From Litoditis marina (Eukaryota; Nematoda; Chromadorea; Rhabditida; Rhabditidae), in the NCBI GenBank assembly GCA_964036275.1, contig OZ038438.1:12666720-12730719 (forward strand): a stretch of DNA of 64,000 bases, in the 5' to 3' direction. Made by a program: the position numbers and the translations under genes. The notes under the pieces were generated by a model. It was not told the DNA's origin and ran no database searches. It saw only the letters and a list, made by a program, of their open reading frames with translations. Shown here one piece after another: positions 48,068 through 61,656 of this stretch (its first letter is position 1; each line of letters opens with the position of its first letter).

Positions 48068-51000
48068 AGTCAAATGTATTTCCTACGAAGATAGAAATGA
48101 ACAAATTCAAAAAACATCTGCCTTCTTTGTTGTTAATTCATTAGGCTAAACAAAAGCTGAAGAATCTTCACAACAATTAAACTTCGTCGGTGAAACATGT
48201 TAATAATAACAGCAGTACCTTTTTCTCGATGCTTCCAAATGCTTCCGGAACAATTGATTGAACGAACATATGCAACTTTTTTGAATATATTCAGCAGAGG
48301 CAAAATGAATGCACACTGCTAAACATGTCATACCTGGTGGGATAACCCACATTGCAGAGATTCTTCTCGTGAATTATTTTCTTCTGTTCGAACCAAATAT
48401 AACTGTTTCATTATAATTTCTGAAAAAAGATTTCACAAAGGCATATTCACTTTATTCGGCGAGACTGTCCAATTAGTTTGAATTGATAATATTGCAAAAG
48501 GTGAGATATAATGTGTACTATGTGTTTTATATACATGTCCTAAAACTAAATGTCGGCGCTCTAGTTGGGAAGGAGAGTAAGTAATCTCAGGTGATTTTAG
48601 GTGGTATGAGAAGATGTTGGATCTTCGGCGAGCCGCCAGTAGGCTCAGACGTTTTCCATTAAACAGAAAGTGTGTTTGCTCAGTTACTGAAGCCCTTTCT
48701 CCTTCTCACTGAATAGGAACAATGTAAATACAACCAAAAAAAACATGCCTTTTCAAAGATTCCGAAGCTAATGGTTAACTAAAAATTTCAATTTCCAACC
48801 TTGCCCGTTTTCTCTCATTTCAAGCTACTTTATTCAATAAACATGATGTTTCATCCTACAAACTTAATACGCAACATGAGAGTTCACGAAAGGAAAGTTG
48901 CAAATGCATCTATTATGCATCTAAATGTCAAACGTTGGCGTGAAACGGGAAAACATGGGCAATTATTAATTTTATCATTGCCCAAGAGCAGTTTCTTTCG
49001 TGTTTCTCACATTTTACGAGGCAGTTCACCAGCAGTGAATTGTAATCTCTTATCATTCAAGTTTTTTATTGCCAACTATTCCTGTAAAATGAAGTATTCA
49101 AATAGGATTCCTATGGTACTGTCATTGTTTCCGCTACGAGATTATGACACAGCACCTTGCTCGCAACCTATCAATCAACTACCTCATTAGCATAGCAGAC
49201 GCTCATAAAGCAAATATCATACAGTCTCAGACCGCTTTCTTCCTTTCATTCAATTACGCAATCCACAGTTGTTTGAATGTTTACACTAATTTAGCTCTCA
49301 TATTTTATGATATCAACAAATTGGAAAGTTCATCGGACGGTTTTTGTTACTGAATCATCATTCTTCGCATGAATTCAATTCACTCTTTTCACTATACAGC
49401 CTCTCTCAACAACTTTAGACTTATTGATAGTCTTTGAAGTTTACACGTTGTTATTTTTAGAACTTTTATTTCCTAAATATTTAATGTCAGTTTCGAATAT
49501 GTGTTTTCCGAATCTCTTTTTATAAATTCTATAGTTTACTGAAAAGTTTAAAAGGTGGAAATTGCACCGAGATTCGAATTGCTCAATTCACCAACCAGTT
49601 CTAGTAGTTTCCCAGCAAACAAATGCGAAAAGTCAGCACAATACTCAATTGAGGTACTTAATCGGTAGTGGTATTTCTCCCCAAACAGTGCATACATATT
49701 TCTCAATGTCGTCATTCCTGCACTGTTGTATCATTATTGCTCGTGCTGCTCCTTCAGTTTCAAATGTTAGGACAGTAAAATGAATGATCGCGTAGAACGT
49801 GAACATTTAACGCTTGTCCAGAGCCTCACATCGAAATGTTCGCTATAAGATTGAAATTGAACACCAAAACAGTTAGCATCCAGGCGAACTGGGGCGAATC
49901 AGTTAGACGATTTGTTAGTCCTCGGTAATTCGTATACTTAGCTGAGTTCAAGATAACTTTTTTTGTTGCTCCCACACTATGAACAAAGTGATACTTCAAA
50001 TCAATAAATGCGTACATATTCATTAACATTCATATTTATTGTTTCGCGTCGTTTTGTACATACGAAAGAAAATATTGGCTTACAATGGCGTACAGGCCTA
50101 TCGAGCGCGTCTAAGCAACATCAAACTATAACAACATATAATAGCAACTCATTTTTATATAAATTGAGATTATAACTCGAGTGAAAACGTGATTCACGGA
50201 GGCGCCAAGTAGACGCGCACAACTGATAACGAGCTGAAGAGAGCAGACCCGTTTCGCAATATGATTCACACTGGTTAATCGATCATTTTTACTATTCTAT
50301 GATTGTTCCGCTCTCGTCCCGCCGACCACCCTAGCATTATCAAAACAAACCAGTATAGAATCAAGTTTGAGCGGCGGTCATCGCCCACTCCTTTTTTACA
50401 AACCGCGAAAAACAAATACCCCATAAATCAGTTCTTTTCGAGCCGTATGCCAGAAAAAAACACTAGCTGAACCTCGCTTTGTTGTCGAAATAGATAGGAA
50501 ACTGTTCTCATCATAAATTCCTCATCTCCAAAATAGATATCAGTCAGCTCATTATATTTCCACGTGAAGTTGATACTTAACGTATTATAGCGATAGAACC
50601 GGTTTGTTACTCAAAACTAAACCTATCTGATTTTCGTCATTGCACGCTGATTTTGACGTGGGGTGTGGCTCGATTCGTCACGCCCAAACAGATTTGAAAA
50701 CGGTGCTTAGCTTGAAATAAGTATTTCAAACTATTCACAACCTAAAAACTTTCTTAACTTTCTCAAACTTACAAAGTTATTCTTTTTCCTTAACAAGTAT
50801 GTGAATGTTTTCGAGTTGGGAGCAAATATGTTATCTTACCTTAATTGCTTCATCGATACTTGCTAACTTTAATTGAGAACAGCTCTTCAATTGTAGCAAA
50901 GTTGTGTCTTAAATAAGCATAGCTCTTGAAACAGAACTATGTTGGATCGAACCATGAAAACGACAGAAGGAAGTGCGTTTTGTTGTGCAGTAGTAATCTG

Positions 51001-51815
51001 TGATAGTGACAGCTTACCGCTGACTTGTGTTTGCCTACAATGCTTGTGTCATTTGTGCGCGGCCGGCGGCGAGCCCTCTGCGATAATCTGCTACTCAACC
51101 TCATTAACTGACCATCTATCCGTTCTCTTTCTGTCATGGACTATATTTATTCTAATAAACAAGGAATAATATAATGAATTTGTGGACGCTCTACTTCATT
51201 CGTATATCACTTTATTCTTATGTACAATACACACGTTATCAATATCAGCCGTAGAGGTCCGTAGAGGGTGGTATATTTATATAACACTCTTAGTTCATTC
51301 ATTCATTTGCGTAAAAAATACATTCTGAATTAACTCTATTTCAGTTGACCTATTTCTCTTTATTTAAACGCTTCATTCTGTTTCACACTCACTGGAATTC
51401 GTATTATGCTCTGTTTTGTTATGACCATGAATCAGCTATTGTGCAATAATGACACCTACATCTGAACGTTTATATGGCGACATGAACACGTGATTAGAAT
51501 ATATCTATTCACGTGAGCTAATTCACGTCTGCTTATTCACGCCCTCCCTTCTACTTTGTCAACTACTCTCATTTGATTTCTTCTTTTCGGCTAGTTACCA
51601 ACGTTTTTAAGTTACTTGCAATCAAAGCTTTGTTTTGGTGTTTGATAATAAACTGATTACCCAGAATTCCTCATTGTAAGATGGGGAAAGCGAGGGTTCA
51701 ACCATCTAATTCTGCATTTCTGGTGTTTTTGTATTTCGATTCGTATATTATAATGAGTCTTTGAATTTTCTATCCGATTATAGCTTTTTTGACACAAAAC
51801 ATTTTTCAGAACATT
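48068..51815. other. Spacer between aspartic protease and Dok gene
   Basis: The first few hundred bases are AT-rich protease 3' flank with AATTAAA-like words. The longest frame, 48801-49190, starts at an ATG but has no splice context, family likeness or coding-like composition. No supported exon or long repeat is seen. The right end should contain the Dok promoter; a trans-splice-like acceptor (atttttcag) ends at 51809. Confidence 0.5.
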
Positions 51816-54800
51816 ATGGTTATGGATGAGTCCACTACTCTGGGACAACCGTGTGCCATTGAAGAAGTAGAAATCTATCAAGAAAAAGTCCTGGGAAGGG
51901 TGAGTTCACTTTGTACACAGAAAATCATTACAAATATCCTGTTTATAACTATTTGTTCTCATTCTACAATCATTCAAATTTGGCGGGAACAACATTCAGC
52001 AAAACTATGATGATTTACATTTCAATAGTATGAGTAGTAATTATAATTATTGCTCACAGTCATTCAATTTGATGTTTTTCCAGAAATGGAAACGATTCTG
52101 TGCCGCTGTCTACGAGAACACTTCTTTCGGACGAGCTCGACTCGAATTATTTCCATCCAAGGATAAGGTGCGGAGTGGAATTCCGTTCAGGACCATACTA
52201 TTGACAGATTGCGTTTCCTTGAAAGCGTCCACCATAGGTGAGTTTTGTATGAATATGCTCCGTCGGTTATATTTGTTCTTAGATCAGACCAATACATTTT
52301 CATAGTTTTTCAGTGCGCATTGGGGAAAGTGAGATTTATAAGATATATGTTTGGTAAATCATCTTGACTGTGAAACGTCACTTTAGTTATTGTCATGCTC
52401 AACATGATTTCTCATTCGTGATTGTCGAATGTTTCCACCGTTTTGAAGAGTACTTAATGAATCACCTATAAAAGTATTTCTGAGCTCAACCTTCTATACT
52501 TCTGAGTAGTGCTGTATTCTAGTACCTTTCAAATGAGTTTCACAGCTCACATTCAAATAGGAACAATAGTTTTTCGTTCAACCAAGTATTCCAGATCATC
52601 GGCCAACCATTAGAATTCACTTGAAGGACGACGTGCCCATGGACATTACCTGCAGCCAGCTGGAAGCATTTGCCGCCACTCTCAGCAGTATCGCTTTCCC
52701 GAAAAATGTACGTACGTTTAACTCTCCGAAAAAGTATTCTATTACAAGAAAATAATGCGAAAAAGTACTGCCTACACTAATCCACTTGAGAATCTTCCGA
52801 ATGGGATCCGCGTGGGAATATGAGATGCGCGAAAGTGGAATTTTCTCACACCTACGTGGACCTACAATTATTTTTTTCATGGCTAGGGTCAAGTTTCCAA
52901 TATTTCTGTCTCTCTCTTCCTTCCACTCTCTTTTTTCTCCCTCTTTTTCTCTGTTTCTATGTTGTTCTGTCTCACTCTAGCTGATTTGCCTCGTCTATCT
53001 TTCTCTCTTTCTCTCTCTCCTTCTTTCCGATACAAGTAGAAAACAGTTTTTCCATAAGCCTAATTTCCACTGAACCATTCATAGCGATCATGTTGTTGTT
53101 TCAGTATGTCACCATTCCGAGTGCCTCTCTGGATTCTCCATCTTCGGAGGAAGATTTCGTACTCAGTGAGTTGATGATAATAATAGTTTATTACACATTG
53201 ATATTCAACAAATATAGCATTTGATAATTGATCACTAATTTTTTTGTGAAGACTTTCTAGAATCTGATTTTTTCGGGTAAGTCGGAACTATAGAGACAGA
53301 ACTCCGAGCTTTTTGAAATTGAGGAAAGTACGGTGAATCTTTAGGTATTGTTCAGGCAATGAGTATCCCGTTCTCCTTCTACCATCTACGTTGAACAGAA
53401 ACCGAAATATTGCGGAGGGCAACTACTCTCTACATTTCCACGAGAACCTCATCATCAAAAACGGAGATGTGGATGTGCATTCCTTTGAGTTCGCCGATTT
53501 ATTATGGTACGGCTTCTGATTTCGGTTCAACCGTGAACGAACTTGAATATTAGAAAAATAAGCATTGATTGCTTTCCGAGAAAATTTGGCTTCACGAGCA
53601 GTGTTTTACTCCCATTCAGCATAAAACAACGTGTAGGTAGAATGATGTTAACACATACCATTATCATGTGATGTCTTGTACTCAAAAACCGTTGTGTTTG
53701 AGGTTCAACCGATAGAACCAGAAACTTTTGTTGTAATTGCAGGGTAGCTGCTGGAGAGAACTGTCTGGGGTTCTCGGTGGAGGGTATTGGAGTATTCGAG
53801 TTCATCTGTGCATCTCCTCTGGTTATAGTGCAGAGCTTCAGGTAGGATTTTATATGTACTTTTGTTAAGACAGTGTTGTATTGTCGAGAGAGTTTAATAA
53901 AAACTAAATAAATTAACTAACTAAGTAACGAGCAAACTTAATATGAAAAAAAAACTAGTTTGGAGCCATGAGTCTAATCTAATATGATTGTGAATATGAA
54001 TAATAGCAAATGCAGTGGTTAGAACATGTATTTGCAGGTGCCATGTTCGTTTTGGCTGCAATTTTACTCCTTTATCAGAGAAGACGAAGAACAAGTATAA
54101 TCGATGTTATTACCCCGAGCGAACCAATCTCATGGACACGCCAGGAACGAGGTGCTTTTTCAAGTGATTATCTTATTCAAATTTCTGTATGCGGCTAACT
54201 TCGACGGAATAGGTGTTTCTCCGAGAACAAAACAGACAACAGACAGAACCGACCATAAATGTGGTTCTGCGGTAATTGGAGTTTGAACACGATGCATTTA
54301 TATTCAGCGCTTTGAGAGTAATGCGTTGTTCAATGACCAAACTACAACTCAACTTTTCTGACCCTTTCAGAGTTCGCCCATTAAGAAATTAAGAGAGTTC
54401 TGGTGAAACATTGATTATTCGTTTGTTCTGCATGTAATGCATGCATGTCTTTGTACTGGAAAGTCTAATTCACATTAGTAAATTCTCATAGAATAACTAT
54501 TGTTTACAGTAATGATTCAACGATGGAAAGTAAGCTGTCCAAGTCCACTTCAAAGTCTTCCTTGTATCCGGAAACCACAGTGTCCATGGATAGTTCCTTT
54601 ACTTCCAATTCGAGTGAGCCCGAATTCCACGGTGTGTCCAGGCCATCCGAACTACGAGGAAGCGGTAGAAAGGCGAAACTGTTGGCCTTTTTCCGAAGGT
54701 AGTTTTTAGTGTAATTGTTCTGGTTTAAGTGATTCAATTTTGATAACATATACATAATTGATGTGTTTGAACGCCAACATTCATCCTAAAGGAAGAGTTT

Positions 54801-55521
54801 TGAAAATGCACAATACATAACACCTCAGCAGTTATACCTTATAATTTGCACACGCGGAGCCATATCAATTTTCTGTTTTTCTTCATGTAGGAAGGTATCA
54901 AAACGTGGCTTATCAAACTTGTAGTTTTGTTTCTTTGTTGTGAAACGCAGTCGAGTTTCGCTGTTCATCATATTCATCTATACAAATATAATATGATCTA
55001 CGATCATATTATATTTGTAGGAGTTCAAAAAAGAAGAATTCCGACCAAGGCAGAACGGCTTTCGAGGAGAACGCGGACGGGGAATGGCTCAGGCAAGTTC
55101 TCCATTTCTTCACGCGTGAAATAGTTTTCAACAGCTCACCGGTAGCGTCTCTAACTCAGAGTTGCTCGCCAAGGCTGCCGGTAAGTCGCAGTTAACTGTT
55201 CATATATGGAAGGTGCTTTCTGAAAAGTTCGGCAACTTCTCTAAGAGCAGTGTGTTTTGACCAGAGACCAGTATGGCGGATAAAACTCATCTAAACTTAT
55301 TTTTAATATTGGTTTTTTAGTTAATAATTCAGTGACTCTCGTTGATTGTTGAATGAAGATTATTGAATTCCCTTCATCAGCGCGAACTTTCAGAATTGAG
55401 AAAGAGTGTGAGAATCGATCCCGTTCGAACGCCCTACCGGACCAGTCAATGGCAGACTTCCGGCTCGAACTCGAGAACACGATCGCTGATCATCAGGTAT
55501 AGTGGATGGATGATAAAGTAG
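51816..55521 (+). CDS. Dok-family adaptor (PH + PTB-like domains)
   Basis: Exons: 51816-51899, 52084-52237, 52595-52707, 53105-53165, 53356-53506, 53743-53841, 54510-54698, 55021-55180, 55381-55521; phases agree, 383 residues. Dok proteins are membrane-recruited docking adaptors downstream of tyrosine kinases. The PH domain (about 18-117) has the Dok signature: RKWKRFCAAVYE, FGRARLELF, LTDCVSL and IRIHLKDD. The IRS-type PTB (about 139-221) shows EYPVLLLPS, GNYSLHFHENLIIKNG, GFSVEGIGVFEF. The pTyr-contacting arginines of canonical Dok PTBs are not apparent. The tail (222-383) is Ser-rich and basic (RRSSKKKNS) with one TPYR. The start ATG follows an acceptor at 51809 by 6 nt. A 42-nt in-frame GC-AG intron (55093-55134) may be removed from exon 8. 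The acceptor of exon 9 at 55380 was chosen because the later one (55392) would stop at once. Confidence 0.82.
54981..55020 (+). promoter_or_regulatory. Hairpin containing the 3' splice site of Dok intron 7
   Basis: 18-bp perfect arms, 54981-54998 and 55002-55019, with a 3-nt loop. The acceptor AG is 55019-55020, so its A pairs in the stem and no polypyrimidine tract lies between hairpin and AG. The structure could expose or hide the splice site. Confidence 0.75.
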
Positions 55522-57690
55522 CACTTTGATCTCCATGCATAGAAATCTTTTGATTTACGACAGAAACGCTGTGGGATTGAACTAAAAATACAGCAGAATA
55601 TGAAAAAGTATACAATACTTTGGTCAGCTTTATGAGTTCGTTGAGACTGAAAATATTTTGGTGAAGTTGGTTATTTCAGTCGAAAACCTTTAAAATAAGA
55701 ATGAATTAAAAAGTCGAAGCTCAGTAAAGGAAAAGATGGACCATATTTTTTAAACATTTTTTATTCGTTTAGCGTCGCAAAGCAAACGTGGATACCCGAT
55801 GTGATACATGTATACCAGAAGAATAGCTCCAAAGATCCTCATTATTATGTTATATATTTAATAAAAGTGTATGTACTAAATTCTGTTCTTGAAAAAAATC
55901 GTCAACACAAGGAAAGATTTCAAAATGAAAAAGCGCAATATTCCAATGAATTGAACTGTATGTTTAACTTTTTCAAGTTTACCAGGACGCACATGGCGCT
56001 TTGTCCAAGAGGTTTGTGAATTACTAAATTTCTTCGAATGTTTTCTAAAAACGACGACCCAAGGCTGGCTAGGCAGTAGGCTCTCCAAGGTCGTGGGATT
56101 TCGGAGAGAAGCAAGTTCTGGAGTAAAAACGAACATTGATATGTCAAAACTATTTCTTTATTAGGTTATGAGTTTCCTGGGGGTTTCATTAAAAACTCTT
56201 CGGAGCAGCGAAGCAACTCTAAAACATAGTGATTACTAAATGTCCGGGAGAATATAAAAATAAACTTTATTTCTCTTGTTATTCAACAGTTTCAGCAATA
56301 CTTCAGAATAGTTAGGTAGATGACGGTGCATACCCTACTCAATGAACGATTGTCCTTCTTTACTTCGTTCAGCAAAAACTGGAACTTGTTGGGTATTCAG
56401 TAATGAATATGCGATCTATTCTGCAATGCACTTGTTGGGGGGTCCCCCGAGACCACCCCATTTGTCAAATCTGCGATCGGTCACTCGTAATCTCCATTTC
56501 CATATATATGACATGCATTCGTTCAATACAACTCCAACAATTGATATTGTGAATCCACAATATATCTCGGTAGTGCAAGTCAATTAACAAAATCACGTAA
56601 AACGAATAAGTGTGAGGATGTTTCTGCACGTTTTCTGGATTTGATTTGCAACTTCTTTTGTATCCAGAATACACGTGTTCATTTTAGAATACCTGCTTTC
56701 ATTGTAGTTTTATTTCCTTCCTTTCGCTATTGATGCTGTTCAAGAATTTCAACAACTAAGAATTCCGTTAATTATCCGCAGGAAAATTTCTTTCACTAGA
56801 GAGGTTTGTGAAGTACGTGTTATTTATGCAATTTCATTTGATAGAATTACAGTTAGATTTCACTAACTATTTGCATTGACCAGTCCATGGATTTGCACAA
56901 ATTGTCCTTCTAATTCGTTTATTGGGAAGATGGCAACATCTGCACACGATATCCACTTTCACTAATTATCAAGTTATAACGGCTAATAGCATAAGCTGTT
57001 CGGAGGATGTATACTCCTTTTCATACATAGACACTCACAAGAGTTATGTTATCTTTCTGAACTCTTTCCGAGAACAGACAGACTCACAAAAATATGAAAG
57101 CCTTTCGAAAATCATGACTATTCTATATGGGGGTATAACACCTGCAAAATACATAATTAACATCACCTGTTGTTCTTTACCACTACTAACTTGCTTGCTA
57201 AATTTATTTCGTATACTCATTCATCAATTGATATATGTTTCGTACAACTGAGATTATCATTATCGAGGTATATTGAATAGGAAAAATAAATAGAACCCAC
57301 GACATTTGCGTTTCACAATATTGGGTACACTCTCTTGAATAATATAACTACAAAAAATAATTTTTATCCAATGTTTTTACAATAAGAAGAACCATGTATC
57401 TTTCTAGTTTCAGCTCATATCATACAGTTTGTTCTGTTTCTCAGAAATGCTGTTTGGTAACTCATTCAGTTGGACCCCCCACAGTGACATTGCAGTGCAC
57501 AGAGCTTTCGCACCAGCAGGGTTACGCCAATATTGGTTCTTTTTACAATAAATTCTATAGGATCAGGACTGTTCTGCAGAAGACCTTAACTTATTCGTAG
57601 GTTACTAAATGGTCAGACGTAAGTAGTCTAAAACTGATCGTAACAATGCGAGGCATATTTGGATACTTTGAAACTATTTCACGTATTTAC

Positions 57691-57883
57691 CGAAACAAAG
57701 ATGATTATTTGTTATTTTCGGTGAGGTGGTATCGATTGTGCTAGGGAAACATGTATTTCCGTAGGGAAACTCCCACGGAGGTCGTCCTAATCGCCTCTCG
57801 GGCTCTTGTTGTCCTTTCGCCGCCAACTTTTCCATCTCACCGATCATCCTATTTGTTTCCACCACTCCATCACAAATACTCAT
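57691..57883 (-). CDS. Orphan coding-like first exon
   Basis: On the minus strand an ATG (57883-57881) opens 64 codons that run to a donor (CG|gtaaat) at 57690. The composition is protein-like: charged with an EMEKLAAKGQQEPERRLG stretch, then PPWEFPYGNTCFP. A strong internal donor (ATCG|gtgaga) at 57841 would give a 14-codon version instead. I do not recognise the family, and no following exon was found to the left, so this may be chance or the start of an unlocated gene. Confidence 0.25.
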
Positions 57884-59214
57884 AAAACCAAAATTGAGAA
57901 AACATGAATAATATGAAAACACTCTGAAAATAGTTCTGTGTGAAAAATCTGTATTTCACAGATCTTCGATTTTTAAAAAAGTTCATATAAGTATGCTCAT
58001 AGTGATAGTTTTTCTAATTGGCTTGAGGGACTGATTGAATTTCATGCGGTCGTTTTGTTTGCATATGCAGAGGTAAGCGATACTACCCATTTCTAGTTTA
58101 TGTTATGCATAAACATTCCTGCATATTCGACAAGTAATGTAACGAGTATACATCATTGAAATATCACGTGGTGGGCAAGTTTGCATCAAAAATTATTTTT
58201 TACAGTAACAGTTTCCAAAACATTTTCAGTGCGTTCTTGAATTACACATGTCGGAATACTCATCGTTTAGATGAAATTTGTCAACTATTATAAATAATTT
58301 GTTCACCACTGTTTGATGTTCGAAATTCTCGAAGTTCCGTGGAAATTCGCTCTCCACTTTCACTAAATCAACATGATTTCGTGTGTCGTGGCGAAAAGTA
58401 AATAGATAGTTATCAGAACATCCGCAGATTTAGGGTGCCGCTCGCTCTACAATTCATTCACTATAATAAACTAGAAATTAATAAAGTGAATTCATTAGAC
58501 AATTGCTAAACGTTTTAGTTCACAAGAACCTTCAAATCTCTAGGGTGATTTGTTTAGTCCACGATGTTTCTTCTCATTTTTACGCAGAGTTTAGCAATGT
58601 GAATTTGAAGTCATGAGAGTGTTATGTTTGATTGCGTGATAGAACAGAAAAGAATATGAAACAACTGAAATCTTTTTGTGTCAGGAAAATTAGTGTGAAT
58701 TTCAAGTCTGTCCACTATCGTGGGATATTTGTTGTGGAACATAACGGAAACTACAGTGAGAACCTAGAATAGAGTCCAACATGAAAAATAATTTGAGCAA
58801 ACACCTCTTGCCATCATACGGGGGCTGTCATTTTTGATTGGCCCGATATTCTATCAAACTCGAATCTAGTTGCGACAGTTGGATTAGGATTTCCTCGTGT
58901 CGAATATCCATCATCAACACCTATCGCAGAGTTTTTTCTAAAACTGTTTTCCTTAGTATTAACCAGAGTTCTGTTGTTTGTTCAGCTCCTTAGTTCAAGG
59001 GACTATTACAGAAAGTATTCATAGCGTTGGCAGGAAAAGAAACTGAAACCAGTTCATTCGTTGAGAATTACGCTATATATTAGTTTCAGTACTTTTTGTT
59101 CCTATACTCACGGATAGATCACGTTTTCTTCGGTCTAGCTTGCTATAATTTGAAGCCCAAATTAATACTCAACTCATCGCGCCCATATTTGGCATCTCGC
59201 TCTGTGTTTTCTAG

Positions 59215-59279
59215 CAGACCAAGAGGGCTTTCGCAAACAATGCCGATCGTTCCAACAAGATGACCGCTTTTGATCGGAA
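59215..59279 (+). other. Candidate 5'-UTR exon upstream of adducin
   Basis: A 65-nt segment has a good acceptor (gttttctag) and donor (GAA|gtaaga). In one frame it reads QTKRAFANNADRSNK, but joined to the adducin acceptor at 62233 that frame hits a stop. It would therefore be untranslated if used. Confidence 0.2.
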
Positions 59280-60607
59280 GTAAGAGCATTCGCCTACCAT
59301 TCTCACTCCACACTCATATCAGAGGTTTCTCAAAAACTGCACGTTTTCGAGACGGTTTCTGTACCCTTTTTCTGGCATAATTCATTTAACCATTGAACCG
59401 TTCATTTTTGCTTTACTACCTAGCGTACTAGTTCTTTTTCTTCTAAATTGAGTAGCTTTCTGAAAATCTCATTCGCTTGATAAATGAATCGAAGTCTTAG
59501 TTGGTGTTTCTGATGTTTTACACGTATTCTATCATACATTTTAGCCCACACCAACGTAAAACTTGTACGATTACTTGATTGCAACATAATTGTTTGTTAC
59601 TCGTGTTGTAATCAGGCAGGATTCCCTCGTTTTTCAGAATATCTGCGTAATTTCATGTGAGTGTGCCTACCCTAGAAGTAATCTCAATAAAAAGAGGCGC
59701 GCGATCATGGTAAATTGGAAGACCTGCCAAAAGCAATTCGCCTTTCACTAAGCCAACTGCGTTGATAAGTTCATCCCCCTACGGCACTAGTATACGAATT
59801 GTTGCAATTTACGTCGCGAATGACTGCTGTTACAAAAACTCTGTCAGTTCATTTCATTTCCCACCGCACCTCTTCTGTTCTACTAGATGTCCTCTCCTGC
59901 TGAGGGCTTGATTCACTCTCCATAACTCGGCGAGAATTGGCGGGAATGAAGTTGGACATCTTGAAATATTGGCCAAGTGCTGCGTTTACCAACAGAATGC
60001 ATTAGCAGTAGCCACAATTTGCATAGAAGAGGTCTGGGCAGATTGCCCTTTCTCTCATTTGGTTCGGCGCGCTTTTTCAGAGGCGCCCGGCATTAGGCAG
60101 CTCATTCACAACGCCTCCTAGAATTCGCCGTTCATCTTCATCCTATATTCGGCTTATCACGAACGGAACACGCACATCACGTGTCGGAAAACTATATTCA
60201 CTTGTTTTCAGAATAAGAAATAAAGTAGATTTTCAAGGGAAAGTATATTATATCAATAGTGACCATATTACGTTTGTAAAGCATGAGTGAAAATGAGAGT
60301 AACCAAAAATGACAAGTAACCATTTTGCTTGTCACTGATCAGTGGGTATCTGACGAAAAGCCATGGAAGGCAAAGGGGCGGGGGGCATGGACATAAATAT
60401 AAGCAGAATTACATAGGCGGCCTTCTGCGAAATACTCCATGTACTTAATGATATGTTTCCACTGCAACACATGTATTGCACGTTCTTTTCATCTGCTATT
60501 TCAAAACAAAATATGTTATTGAACAGATGCTCACAAATATAATTCAACCTGCAACCTTTAGTTGGATGATAATGGAAAATGTAGGATGAACATGTTTTTC
60601 GCTGTTT

Positions 60608-60609
60608 CT

Positions 60610-60656
<47 letters not shown>

Positions 60657-60690
60657 GCTCTTTCTCTCTATTTCTCTTTTTCTCTCTTTC
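60608..60690. repeat. (CT)n-rich simple repeat
   Basis: A CTCTCT tract with interruptions, about 80 bp, continuing into further pyrimidine-rich sequence to about 60693. It is intergenic. A weaker pyrimidine-rich tract also lies in Dok intron 3 (52905-53030). Confidence 0.9.
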
Positions 60691-61392
60691 TCCCCAATAT
60701 CACTCGATTATTATTTCGATCTATTTTGATCGGATGCAGATCTGTTAAAACATACTATTCACTTTTGATTTGATCCTTCTGCTTTTAGTGTATCATGTTT
60801 TTTGATTGACTTATCTGCAATCGTTAGTGTTCCATTCTTTCTTATCTTTCCCTATTATGCACACATTTTCGTTCAGGGGATGTATACTTATTCGGTGAAA
60901 GTAGGTGTTACCGCTTGGGTTGGGAGCCTTTTTTTTCTTCATTTTGTTTTCTGCAACCGACATTACAGAAAAGAGCAACACTTCATGCAAACAGCGATTT
61001 ATTCCATGAAAACATGCTAACCTCGAATTAGTGGTGAGCTCGAATGTTCTTTCAGTCACTTCCAAACTCCATAACGAAATTATTGTTTGCCAAATCTCCG
61101 ATCGGCATCATAATTAGGTAACCTTTTGTGTAGAACGTTCCCTCTCAGCAGATAAGTAGTAGATGAAACGAGCCATTACCACAATAGTCTCAGTGAACAG
61201 TTCATTTTGTAGAACCCACATTATAAGGTTTTCTCTGTTGAGTTTTAATCCGAAGTTATGTCAGACCGCGGTTATATACTGAAACATTCACTGATGTCCC
61301 TTTCGAAGTACTTTTGAGAGAAGCAAACAGTTCCTTGAAGTCATGTTTTCAATTCAACCTAATTTAGACACTTCTCGTATTGGCCCACTAGA

Positions 61393-61656
61393 ATGCGAAA
61401 GTATACTCTTTTATCTATAATTATTTCTTGTGTTCCGACTTATTTAAGCACTGGGGATGAGAACCGTTACGATGATGAGATTCTGATCGATTATTCGCTT
61501 GTTTGGATTTCAACAAATAAAAGACTATTTGCTTTTCCGTATGAACACTATAGTGCCTGGTATAGCCATCATGATTGTCCTATCTCAATAGAGATCCCTG
61601 TCAGTTCCACTTCAGGTTCCTATTTTCCCTATCGTCTGAATTCTGTTTATCGATGA
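61393..61656 (+). CDS. Possible small secreted peptide ORF
   Basis: An 87-codon frame starts with ATG and a signal-peptide-like segment (MRKYTLLSIIISCVPTYLS), then an acidic stretch (GDENRYDDE) and aromatic-rich sequence with Cys. There is no family likeness and no splice context, and the base composition equals that of the flanks. Most likely chance, but kept as a weak candidate. Confidence 0.15.
   Translation: MRKYTLLSIIISCVPTYLSTGDENRYDDEILIDYSLVWISTNKRLFAFPYEHYSAWYSHHDCPISIEIPVSSTSGSYFPYRLNSVYR

Noticed and set aside
48801..49190. 129-codon ORF between the aspartic protease and Dok
   Set aside because: No splice context, no motif, and composition like random AT-rich sequence.
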